Assembly: GCA_934546745.1 (NCBI GenBank)
Contig: CAKTDV010000013.1
Coordinates: 1-64,000, forward strand
DNA: 64,000 bases
Reading direction: 5' to 3'
Source of the DNA: an uncultured Desulfovibrio sp.
GTDB lineage: Bacteria; Desulfobacterota; Desulfovibrionia; Desulfovibrionales; Desulfovibrionaceae
Notes under the pieces: generated by a model
Database searches by the model: none
Told to the model about the DNA's origin: nothing
What the model saw: only the letters and a program-made list of their open reading frames with translations
In this document: piece after piece, positions 8,441 through 15,923 of the stretch
How the letters are laid out: each line of letters begins with the position of its first letter
Numbering within the stretch: the first letter of the stretch is position 1
Position numbers and translations under genes: made by a program

Positions 8441-9355
8441 ATGACCTGTTCTCAGAAACACCAGAATGTCCCGTTGCCGCAGTTGCATGGCGTCGTCGTC
8501 CTTGACAAACCGTCCGGGCCTACGTCCGCCCGTTGCCTTGCCGCGCTCAAGCGTTTGGGGCAGAAAAAGATCGGCCACGCGGGCACGCTTGATCCCATGG
8601 CGTCCGGCGTGCTGCTGGTGCTGCTGGGCAATGCCACAAAAATTGCGAACCATCTGCTGGCGGATGGCGGCAAGGTGTACAGCGGCACGTTTCGTCTGGG
8701 GCGGACGACCGACACCTGGGACAGGGAGGGGCGCGTCATTGCCGAAGCGTCCTGGGATCGGGTGAGCCCGGAACAGGTGCGGGCGGCCGTAGCCGGGTGG
8801 CAGGGGGGGGCCGAACAGCCTGTGCCCCCCTATTCCGCCGCGAAACATCAGGGAACGCCGCTGTACAGGCTGGCGCGCAGGGGCCAGGAGGCCCCGCAAA
8901 AGGTCAAACGCATAGAAATTTCACATGCGGAAGCGCTGGAAATCGCCTTGCCGTATGTGCGTTTCCGGGTCGCCTGCAGTTCCGGCACCTATATTCGATC
9001 CCTGGCCCACAGCTTGGGGATGCGACTGGGATGCGGAGCCGTGCTCACGGAACTGATCCGGGAATATAGCCACCCCTTCGGCCTGGATGTGGCCTGTGGC
9101 CTCAATGCCGTGACGGAAGACCCATCGCTGCTGGAGCGGAGTCTGCGCCCCATTGCGGAAGCCCTGCCGGGCTGGCTGCGGGTGTCTGTTACTGATGGGG
9201 AGGCCGCGCGTGTGCGCAATGGCATTGCCATACCCTGCTGTCATGAAGGTGACAGGGCCCTGCTTCTGGAGCGGGGAAAGGCACTGGCCCTTGCGCGACG
9301 TATGGAAACCGCCGGCGGGCCTTGCTGGGCCGTGTTGCGGGGGCTCTGGAACTGA
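8441..9355 (+). CDS. truB: tRNA pseudouridine(55) synthase TruB
   Basis: 304 residues. TruB makes pseudouridine-55 in the T loop of tRNAs. The catalytic Asp lies in GHAGTLDPMASGVLLV (about residue 50), preceded by the family N-terminus GVVVLDKPSGPTS. The later motifs YSAAKHQGTPLYRLARRG and SSGTYIRSLAHSLG are also typical, and a PUA-like C-terminus follows. The start is uncertain: the ATG at 8441 is the first good codon after a promoter-like sequence, and no strong ribosome binding site precedes it. It is followed 25 nt later by rpsO. Confidence 0.93.
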   Translation: MTCSQKHQNVPLPQLHGVVVLDKPSGPTSARCLAALKRLGQKKIGHAGTLDPMASGVLLVLLGNATKIANHLLADGGKVYSGTFRLGRTTDTWDREGRVIAEASWDRVSPEQVRAAVAGWQGGAEQPVPPYSAAKHQGTPLYRLARRGQEAPQKVKRIEISHAEALEIALPYVRFRVACSSGTYIRSLAHSLGMRLGCGAVLTELIREYSHPFGLDVACGLNAVTEDPSLLERSLRPIAEALPGWLRVSVTDGEAARVRNGIAIPCCHEGDRALLLERGKALALARRMETAGGPCWAVLRGLWN

Positions 9356-9380
9356 ACTTCATCCGTAAAGGAGAACTGCT

Positions 9381-9650
9381 GTGGTGATGGACGCGAGCCA
9401 GAAGAAATCGATTATTGATACGCACGCCAAGCATGAGGGCGATACCGGTTCCCCGGAAGTGCAGGTGGCCCTGTTGACCGCCCGTATTGAAGGGCTGACG
9501 GGGCATTTCAAGGTCCACAAGAAGGACTTCCATTCCCGTACCGGCCTGCTCAAGCTGGTGGGCCAGCGCCGGAAGCTGCTGAACTACCTTAAAAAGAAAG
9601 ATATTCAGCGTTATCGCGCACTGATTGAAAAGCTGGGCCTGCGCAAGTAA
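9381..9650 (+). CDS. rpsO: 30S ribosomal protein S15
   Basis: 89 residues, the exact family length. S15 binds the central domain of 16S rRNA early in assembly. The signature HAKHEGDTGSPEVQVALLT and the run DFHSRTGLLKLVGQRRKLL are fully conserved. I take the GTG at 9381 because AAAGGAG lies 7 nt upstream; the ATG at 9387 would place that site 13 nt away. In many bacteria rpsO and pnp are co-transcribed and processed between the genes, and the hairpin just downstream fits that pattern. Confidence 0.96.
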   Translation: MVMDASQKKSIIDTHAKHEGDTGSPEVQVALLTARIEGLTGHFKVHKKDFHSRTGLLKLVGQRRKLLNYLKKKDIQRYRALIEKLGLRK

Positions 9651-9657
9651 GACCTGG

Positions 9658-9698
9658 AGACGGAAGGGGGGGGCTTGCGCCTCCCCTTTGCCGTGTCT
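9658..9698 (+). other. hairpin after rpsO, candidate processing or termination site
   Basis: A stem of AAGGGG / CCCCTT extended outward by AGACGG / CCG-TG-TCT with a two-base bulge, enclosing a G-rich loop. There is no T tract. The position between rpsO and pnp is where enterobacteria have the RNase III site that starts pnp autoregulation; this equivalence is only inferred. Confidence 0.45.
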
Positions 9699-9830
9699 GC
9701 CGGAGAACCTGATCCGGCGGCGTGGCAGCCGGAAAATTGGGGAGCGGTGTCACCTTGAAAAGAGGGCCGCTCTGGCGGACGCGAGAGCGGACGCCCGTGT
9801 CCGCGCGCGAGGAACGCCCGCGGGCGGCGT

Positions 9831-9859
9831 CGCTTTTGCATTGACAACGTTCAAAAGCG
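9831..9859 (+). repeat. palindrome family II, copy 1 (upstream of pnp)
   Basis: Arms CGCTTTTG (9831-9838) and CAAAAGCG (9852-9859), followed by GAATGCTTTAAC. It resembles the element at 12246-12273, and both are preceded at a distance by AGAGCGGACGCCCG (9786 and 12187). The loop contains TTGACA (9841-9846), so the copy may overlap a pnp promoter, although the -10 region is poor. Confidence 0.6.
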
Positions 9860-9956
9860 GAATGCTTTAACACAAGAAGGGGGGTCCGGACGAAACAGGC
9901 GGCGCGGCTGCCCGTTTTGGGCGGAATCCCCTTCGTTTGCGAAGTAAGGAATCCCC

Positions 9957-12188
9957 ATGTTGCAAGACATTTTTGCTCCTACCCGTGTGACCGCCACTGT
10001 CGGCGGTAAGGAAGTCATCTTCGAGACGGGCCGCCTTGCCAATCAGGCGCACGGCGCCGTTTGGGTGCAGTGCGGCGGCACGGTCGTCCTTGTCACGGTC
10101 TGCTCCCAGCCGCTGGAGTTTGACAAGGGCTTTTTCCCCCTGACGGTGGAATATTCCGAGAAAATGTACGCCGCCGGCCGTATCCCCGGCAGCTTTTTCC
10201 GCCGGGAAATCGGCCGCCCCTCGGAGCGGGAGACGCTGGTGTCCCGTCTTATTGATCGCCCCATCCGTCCCCTGTTCCCCAAGGGCCTCAAAGAGGACGT
10301 GCAGGTGCTGGCGAGCGTCATTTCCGCCGATCAGGAAAACGAATCGGACGTGCTGGCTCTGACGGGCGCGTCGGCGGCGGTGATGCTTTCACCGCTGCCT
10401 TTTGAGGGCCCCGTGGCGGGCGGGCGCATCGGCCGCGTGAATGGACAGTTTGTCCTCAACCCGTCGTTTGAGGAACAGAAAAACAGCGATCTTGACATTG
10501 TCTTCGCCGCCAGCGCCGACGCACTGACCATGGTGGAAGGCGACGCGTTGTTTGTGCCTGAAGACGTTATCATTGACGCCCTTGAATGGGGGCGCTGCCA
10601 AATCCAGCCTCTGATCGAGGCGCAGCTCAGGCTGCGGGAGCTGGCTGGCAAACCCAAGATGGCCTTTACGCCGCATGAGGAAAATGTCACGCTGGCGGAG
10701 CGTGTGCGCGAGCTGGCTACGGAGGCCGGTATTGAGGACGCCCTGCGCGTTCCTGAAAAACTGGCGCGCAAGGACGCCCGCAAGGCCGTGAGGGACAAGG
10801 TGATGGACGCGCTCAAAAACGATCCCGCCTGGGCGGAAGACGAGACGGCGCTCAGGGAGTGCGCCGATATTCTGGGCGATCTGGAAAAGAAGATCGTGCG
10901 TGCGCGCATCGTCAACGAAGGGACGCGCATTGATGGCCGCAAGGTCAACGAGGTGCGCCCCATTCAGATCCAGACGGGCGTTCTGCCGCGCGCCCACGGA
11001 TCCGCCCTTTTCCGGCGCGGGGAAACCAAGTCGCTGGTCGTGACCACGCTGGGATCGTCCACGGACGAACAGCGTGTGGACAGTCTGGCGGGCGACGTGA
11101 CCAAGCGTTTTATGCTGCATTACAACTTTCCGCCTTTCTGCGTCGGCGAGGTCAAGCCCGTGCGCGTGTCCCGCCGGGAAATCGGGCATGGCGCGCTGGC
11201 TGAAAAGTCGCTGCGTCCCATTCTGCCCGTGGATGCGGACTTTCCCTTTACCTTGCGCGTCGTGGCCGAAACCCTGGAGTCCAACGGTTCGTCTTCCATG
11301 GCCGCCGTATGCGGCGGATCGCTTTCGCTGATGGATGCGGGCGTCCCCGTTGCCGCGCCTGTGGCGGGGGTGGCCATGGGCCTGATCAAGGAAGGCGGCA
11401 AGTTTATCGTGCTGACCGACATTCTTGGCGATGAGGACGCCCTTGGCGACATGGACTTCAAGATTGCCGGAACTGCCGAAGGCGTGACCGGCGTACAGAT
11501 GGACATCAAGATTACCGGTCTGACGACGGACATCATGCGTGCCGCCATGCGTCAGGCGCATGAGGGCCGTCTGCATATTCTGGGGGAAATGGCCAAAGTC
11601 ATTGCCGAACCCCGCGGGGAACTGTCGCGTTTTGCGCCGCAGCATGCCGAAATTTTCGTGAATCCTGATATTATCCGCCTGATCATCGGCCCTGGGGGCA
11701 AGAATATCAAGGCCATCACCACGGCCACCGGCGCGTCCGTGGATATTGAGGACTCCGGCCGCGTCTCCATCTTTGCGCCGACGGCGGATGCGCTGGAAAA
11801 GGCCCGTGAGATGATCTGCTATTACGATCAACGCCCTGAAATCGGCCGTAACTACCAGGCAAAGGTCAAGAAAATTCTGGAAATCGGCGTGATTGTGGAA
11901 GTGCTGCCCAATGTGGAAGCGCTTGTGCATGTGTCCCAGCTGGACGTGAACCGCGTGGAACAGCCCGGCGATGTGGCCCGTGTGGGCGAGGACATGACCG
12001 TCAAGGTCGTGGAGATCAACGGCGACCGTATCCGCGCCAGCCGTAAGGCTGTGCTGCTGGAAGAACAGGGCCATGCCTGGACTCCTGAGGATACCGCCCG
12101 CCCCCAGCGCGATCGGGGAGATCGTGGCGAACGTGGCGATCGGCATGGCCGTGGAGGACGTGAACGCCGCGACCGCGATCGCCGCTAG
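9957..12188 (+). CDS. pnp: polyribonucleotide nucleotidyltransferase (PNPase)
   Basis: 743 residues. PNPase degrades RNA 3' to 5' by phosphorolysis as a trimer in the cytoplasm or degradosome. It has two RNase PH-like cores separated by the all-alpha linker, the catalytic core segment near residues 390-500 with SLMDAGVPV and GDEDALGDMDFKIAGT, then the KH domain (IIGPGGKNIKAI, near residue 578) and an S1 domain from about 629 (KILEIGVIVEVLPNVEALVH). The tail is a run of RGDRGER-type Arg/Gly/Asp residues. AAGGA precedes the ATG. A 300-nt leader separates it from rpsO and carries a hairpin and a family II palindrome. Confidence 0.97.
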   Translation: MLQDIFAPTRVTATVGGKEVIFETGRLANQAHGAVWVQCGGTVVLVTVCSQPLEFDKGFFPLTVEYSEKMYAAGRIPGSFFRREIGRPSERETLVSRLIDRPIRPLFPKGLKEDVQVLASVISADQENESDVLALTGASAAVMLSPLPFEGPVAGGRIGRVNGQFVLNPSFEEQKNSDLDIVFAASADALTMVEGDALFVPEDVIIDALEWGRCQIQPLIEAQLRLRELAGKPKMAFTPHEENVTLAERVRELATEAGIEDALRVPEKLARKDARKAVRDKVMDALKNDPAWAEDETALRECADILGDLEKKIVRARIVNEGTRIDGRKVNEVRPIQIQTGVLPRAHGSALFRRGETKSLVVTTLGSSTDEQRVDSLAGDVTKRFMLHYNFPPFCVGEVKPVRVSRREIGHGALAEKSLRPILPVDADFPFTLRVVAETLESNGSSSMAAVCGGSLSLMDAGVPVAAPVAGVAMGLIKEGGKFIVLTDILGDEDALGDMDFKIAGTAEGVTGVQMDIKITGLTTDIMRAAMRQAHEGRLHILGEMAKVIAEPRGELSRFAPQHAEIFVNPDIIRLIIGPGGKNIKAITTATGASVDIEDSGRVSIFAPTADALEKAREMICYYDQRPEIGRNYQAKVKKILEIGVIVEVLPNVEALVHVSQLDVNRVEQPGDVARVGEDMTVKVVEINGDRIRASRKAVLLEEQGHAWTPEDTARPQRDRGDRGERGDRHGRGGRERRDRDRR

Positions 12189-12195
12189 AGCGGAC

Positions 12196-12239
12196 GCCCG
12201 CGCCCAGAGGAAAAACACGTTTTCTCTCTGTGCGCGGGC
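12196..12239 (+). terminator. long hairpin directly after pnp
   Basis: Stem GCCCGCGC / GCGCGGGC (8 bp) continues as CAGAG-GAAAA / TTTTC-CTCTG with single-base bulges. There is no T tract, so it may stabilise the pnp mRNA end rather than terminate transcription. The family II palindrome follows 7 nt later. Confidence 0.5.
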
Positions 12240-12245
12240 AGTGCC

Positions 12246-12273
12246 GCTTTTGAAATTGAGCCATTTCAAAAGC
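12246..12273 (+). repeat. palindrome family II, copy 2
   Basis: Perfect 11-bp arms GCTTTTGAAAT (12246-12256) and ATTTCAAAAGC (12263-12273) with a 6-nt loop, followed by AACATGCTCCAGG and then the ribosome binding site of the gene at 12296. An outer pair GAGC (12188-12191) / GCTC (12279-12282) encloses the pnp hairpin as well. Confidence 0.75.
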
Positions 12274-12295
12274 AACATGCTCCAGGGAGGGGCAT

Positions 12296-13273
12296 ATGGC
12301 GAAAAAGACAGGCAAGGCAGGCCAGAAGCGGGAGATGCGTACTTCCGAGAGCCCCGTCCAGGAAGCTGAGGCTGAGAAGGAAGTTTTGAGCGAGGAAGAA
12401 GCCCGCGCTCTTCTTGAAGGACGGGATCGTATCCACGCGGAAGCGCTGGGCCAGCAATGGGCCGTAGTGCTGGGCGGCAATCCCGCACAGATCATGCCCC
12501 AGGTCGTGGCGCAGGTTGTGGCCGAAGGAGGGACGCGTGCCGCGTGGCAATGGCTGACAGGCGATCAGGAGCATGTCGTCATGGCCTGGCCGCCGGATCA
12601 GCCCGTGCGTGCCGCCGTTGTCATGCGCGCGCGGGAGCGCGGCGGACAGTTCAAGCCGTGCGACGCCTTCCCCCTGCTGGAAGGCCTGCCCAATGATCTG
12701 ACCGTGGCGGAGACGCATCCCTGGTCGGCCGGCAGCGGAGCCAATGTGGCTGTGACCATGATGGAAGGCAAAAATCCCATGTGGTTCTATGATCCCTTCT
12801 ATCTGCGTGACAAGGGCGATCTGACGCCCGGCGTGACGCACACGTTTACGCTTGCCGGGCTGGCGCTCGGTGTGCGCAGGGCGCTGCTGGATGACGTCAC
12901 CATCACCCAGGGGCCAGAGTATGACGCCCATGCCCTGCGTTGGCTGCGGGAACATCCCGGAAAGACGCGTCTGGATGTGCCGCCCTGCAAGGTGCCGCTC
13001 AATGGCAAGCATATGATTATGCCGGGGCGCGTGTTCGGCGAATATCAGATGCGCGCCTCCATTGAGGAGGTGCAGGAGGTGCGGCTGAACACAATGCCTC
13101 TGAAGCTGTTGCGTCTGTCGTTTCCTTTTCATGAACGGCCGCCGCTGTCGCTGCCTGTTTATGCTTCGGCAATGGTGCTGGGCGAGTATCAGCCCAAGGC
13201 CGGGGAAGACGTCGATCTCTATGTCTGGCTCCAGGGCCGTGTCATTGACTTTGATCCTCAGGAAGAGGCGTAG
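12296..13273 (+). CDS. uncharacterised protein, 325 residues
   Basis: I do not recognise this protein. It opens with a charged, probably disordered stretch (MAKKTGKAGQKREMR, then Glu-rich) and continues as a soluble alpha/beta protein with no signal peptide or membrane segment. The C-terminal third (PVYASAMVLGEYQPKAGEDV and YVWLQGRVID) looks like an OB-type beta barrel, but this is a guess. There is no obvious catalytic motif; a single Cys pair is not arranged as a metal site. GGGAGG stands 5 nt before the ATG. It follows pnp, is preceded by a family II palindrome, and ends at a strong terminator, so it may form its own unit. Confidence 0.8.
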   Translation: MAKKTGKAGQKREMRTSESPVQEAEAEKEVLSEEEARALLEGRDRIHAEALGQQWAVVLGGNPAQIMPQVVAQVVAEGGTRAAWQWLTGDQEHVVMAWPPDQPVRAAVVMRARERGGQFKPCDAFPLLEGLPNDLTVAETHPWSAGSGANVAVTMMEGKNPMWFYDPFYLRDKGDLTPGVTHTFTLAGLALGVRRALLDDVTITQGPEYDAHALRWLREHPGKTRLDVPPCKVPLNGKHMIMPGRVFGEYQMRASIEEVQEVRLNTMPLKLLRLSFPFHERPPLSLPVYASAMVLGEYQPKAGEDVDLYVWLQGRVIDFDPQEEA

Positions 13274-13292
13274 ATGCGGTGACAACGGAAAA

Positions 13293-13328
13293 ACAGGAAG
13301 GCCCTGTGCGGCCTTCCTGTTTTTTTTA
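13293..13328. terminator. intrinsic terminator, works in both directions
   Basis: Perfect 11-bp stem ACAGGAAGGCC / GGCCTTCCTGT with a 6-nt loop, then seven T (13321-13327); the other strand has an A-rich flank (GGAAAAACAGG) that gives a T tract there too. It lies between the convergent genes at 12296 (plus) and 13369 (minus). Confidence 0.92.
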
Positions 13329-13368
13329 CCGCCCGCCAAGCGGCCTCATTTTCCCCTGTGAAACCGCC

Positions 13369-13779
13369 CTAGGCAGTGCCATAGAGGGGCGGCCGAAGTT
13401 TCTCAGGGCCACGGCCGATACAGTATATCTGGAGCGTGTAGGCGTTCTTGCCGCCGCAAAGAGGGCAGGCGTCTGTCATGAGCAGACAACCAGCGTCCAG
13501 TTCCAGCGGGTCGATGCCCGCGGCCTTGAGGATTTTTGCCGTGCGATCGCCTTCCCACACGACGGGCGCGCCGCAGCGGCTGCATTCGACATAGAGCAGA
13601 TCAACGTCAAAAGGGCGTGTTTCGGGGGGAATGGGTATCAGAATAACCCCTGTTTCCGGATCCCGGAGCCGTCTGTGGCGTCGGGAAAGAGGGCGGCGTT
13701 TACCGTAGGGGCGGAGGCCGCTCTTGCGCGGCAGTGTTCTGACGGCTACACTACCGCCATGGATGCGTCGTTTCGTCAT
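13369..13779 (-). CDS. small zinc-ribbon-like protein, divergent to mutL
   Basis: 136 residues from the ATG at 13779, or fewer if a later start is used. The N-terminal third is strongly basic (RRPLSRRHRRLRDPETG). The rest reads like a real folded domain with two CxxC pairs, VECSRCGAP and TDACPLCGGKN, about 35 residues apart, as in zinc ribbons. I cannot assign a function. The chosen start overlaps the mutL start by 21 nt on the other strand, which makes a later start near the DPETG segment possible. It ends toward the terminator at 13293. Confidence 0.6.
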   Translation of the reverse strand: MTKRRIHGGSVAVRTLPRKSGLRPYGKRRPLSRRHRRLRDPETGVILIPIPPETRPFDVDLLYVECSRCGAPVVWEGDRTAKILKAAGIDPLELDAGCLLMTDACPLCGGKNAYTLQIYCIGRGPEKLRPPLYGTA

Positions 13780-15759
13780 ATTTGTCTCTTGCCGCCTGAG
13801 TTGTGCAATCAAATTGCCGCGGGAGAGGTCGTGGAACGCCCCGCCAGCGTCGTCAAAGAACTGGTGGAAAACAGCCTGGACGCCGGAGCGGACGCTGTCG
13901 ATGTGCGGCTTGACAACGGCGGACAGAGCCTGATCCGCGTACAGGACAACGGCGCGGGCATTGCCCGTGAGGAAATGCCACTGGCGCTGACGCGACATGC
14001 TACCAGCAAAATTGCGAGTTTGGAAGACCTGGAGCGGCTTTCTTCCTACGGTTTTCGCGGAGAGGCTCTGCCAAGCATTGCCTCTGTCTCCCAATTTTCC
14101 CTGACATCCACTGTTCGGAGGAGCGGCGGCATTGCCGGAGAAGCCTGGCGCATGGAGCTGGAGTTCGGCCGTACTGTCCATGAAGGTCCCGCCGCGCTGC
14201 ATCAGGGGACGCTCATTGAGGTGCGGAATCTGTTTGCCAATGTTCCCGCGCGTCTTAAATTCCTAAAGACTCCGGCGACAGAATTCAAGCGTGCGCAGGA
14301 GTGGCTGACACGGCTTGCCCTTGTACGTCCCCAGGTCGGTTTCCGCCTCTCTTCCGGGGGAGCTTCCGGCGAAGGGCGCGAATGTCTGCGCTTCCTGCCG
14401 GGGCAGGATGTGCGAACGCGCCTGGCCTCCATCTGGCCGGAGCTGATTATGGATGCCCTGCGTCCCTTTGACGGGGAACGGCATGGCATCCGGGCGCATG
14501 GTTTTGCGGCGCTTCCCGAAGTTGCGCAATTGCGCGGCGATCGTATCCTTTTCTATGTCAATGGGCGTATCGTATCGGACAAACGCCTGCTTGCGGCTGT
14601 GCGCGAGGCCTACAAGGGACGTCTGACAAGCAGGGATTATCCGCAGGTTATTCTTTTTGTGGAGATGGATGCCGCCGATGTGGATGTCAATGTGCATCCC
14701 GCCAAGGCGGAAGTCCGGTTCCGTGACGAGGCCGCTGTTTTTTCCGCTGTGCTGCACGCTGTGCGGAGCGCCCTGTGTACGCCGCTGGAGGCGGCGGAGA
14801 GCGAGGCGGGCGTGTCCGGCGCTTCCGTTGAGGACAGGCAGGTGTCTCTCCCGCCTCCTCAGCCTCAGGGGTTTTGGGGAAGAGCGGATCGCGTTCCCCT
14901 TATGGAAAGCCGGTTCGATCGCGGCAATTCGCCCGCTGGCGACGCGTGGGAAGTGCGGCGGCGGGATGTCCCTCCCCTGTCACGGCCGCTTGAGAGTGAT
15001 GCCGCGGCCGCTCCCTGTCTTACGCCTTCTTCCGGTCTTGCCGAAGAGCCTGCCGCGTATGGCGACGCTCTTCCCCTCCCCATGAAAGGGCCCGTCGCCT
15101 CGCCCGCCGCACAGCCATGCCGGGAACCTGAACCAGCTCTTCAGATTCCCGCTGTTCGCGAAAAGCCCTGTGAACCCTCTGCTGGCGGAGTCGCCGCAAC
15201 ACCGTTGCAGATAGGCGGTTTCAGCTATCTGGGGCAGGTTGCGGATACTTACCTTGTCCTGCGTGATCGCGAAGGCGCCTTGTTGCTGGTGGATCAGCAT
15301 GCCGCCCACGAGCGGGTACTCTATGCGCGTTTACGGCAGGGCCTTTTCAGCGGAACAGGGCAATGTCTGGCCCTGCCGCTGGAACTTTCCTTGCATCCTT
15401 CCGAACTGGAGCGCGCCTATGTGCTTCGGGAGACGCTGACGGGCATGGGCTTTGAGGTGGAGCTGGCGCAGGGAGTGCTGATGGTACGCGGTATTCCACC
15501 GAGTCTGAGCAGAGCCGAGGCGCGCGATTTCCTGCGTGAGGCCCTGGCTGGCCGTAAGAACGATCTGGCAGCTATGTTCATTTCTCTTGCCTGCAAGGGG
15601 GCCGTCAAGGCAGGGCAGCCTCTTACGCCTGATGAGGCGGCAGGTTTGTTACGGCAGTGGCTGGATACGCCGGATCGGGACTATTGCCCGCATGGCCGCC
15701 CCGCTGTTTTGCGTTGGGACGCCGGGACGCTGGAGCGTTTTTTCAAGCGAAAACAGTAG
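13759..15759 (+). CDS. mutL: DNA mismatch repair protein MutL
   Basis: 666 residues. MutL couples mismatch recognition by MutS to strand incision. The N-terminal GHKL ATPase shows VVKELVENSLDAGA (motif I, near residue 35), DNGAGI (motif II) and YGFRGEALPSI (motif III). A Pro/Ala-rich linker runs from about 350 to 470. The C-terminal dimer domain has VDQHAAHERVLYAR near residue 515, ACKGAVKAG and CPHGRPAVL. These are close to the endonuclease motifs of MutL proteins, but the last Glu of DQHA-x2-E-x4-E is Ala, so nicking activity is uncertain. The start is set by the conserved ICLLPPELCNQIAAGEVVER; no clear ribosome binding site is visible. Confidence 0.95.
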   Translation: MDASFRHICLLPPELCNQIAAGEVVERPASVVKELVENSLDAGADAVDVRLDNGGQSLIRVQDNGAGIAREEMPLALTRHATSKIASLEDLERLSSYGFRGEALPSIASVSQFSLTSTVRRSGGIAGEAWRMELEFGRTVHEGPAALHQGTLIEVRNLFANVPARLKFLKTPATEFKRAQEWLTRLALVRPQVGFRLSSGGASGEGRECLRFLPGQDVRTRLASIWPELIMDALRPFDGERHGIRAHGFAALPEVAQLRGDRILFYVNGRIVSDKRLLAAVREAYKGRLTSRDYPQVILFVEMDAADVDVNVHPAKAEVRFRDEAAVFSAVLHAVRSALCTPLEAAESEAGVSGASVEDRQVSLPPPQPQGFWGRADRVPLMESRFDRGNSPAGDAWEVRRRDVPPLSRPLESDAAAAPCLTPSSGLAEEPAAYGDALPLPMKGPVASPAAQPCREPEPALQIPAVREKPCEPSAGGVAATPLQIGGFSYLGQVADTYLVLRDREGALLLVDQHAAHERVLYARLRQGLFSGTGQCLALPLELSLHPSELERAYVLRETLTGMGFEVELAQGVLMVRGIPPSLSRAEARDFLREALAGRKNDLAAMFISLACKGAVKAGQPLTPDEAAGLLRQWLDTPDRDYCPHGRPAVLRWDAGTLERFFKRKQ

Positions 15760-15770
15760 GAGGCGTGTCG

Positions 15771-15862
15771 TTTTTTTTTTTTTTTTTTCACGTGAAACGC
15801 TTCTCATGAATGCCCGCGTCCCAGCGACAAGGGGAATGCCCTTTTGCAGCTGGGACGCGGGC
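15771..15862. terminator. 18-T tract and large hairpin between mutL and glnS
   Basis: A run of 18 T (15771-15788) lies 11 nt after the mutL stop. It is followed by a perfect 14-bp stem GCCCGCGTCCCAGC (15812-15825) / GCTGGGACGCGGGC (15849-15862), whose loop holds a second hairpin AAGGG / CCCTT. Flanking TTCAC...GTGAA segments may extend the pairing. It should stop transcription from the convergent genes, although the T tract precedes rather than follows the stem on the plus strand. Confidence 0.65.
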
Positions 15863-15923
15863 GTCGGTGATGCATGCTCTCGTACTGTTTCCGTGTGAAG
15901 AAAATATGATCGGCGGGGCAGTG

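Noticed and set aside
10389..12488. 699-codon open frame opposite pnp
   Set aside because: Same antisense shadow effect; PNPase with KH and S1 domains occupies the other strand.
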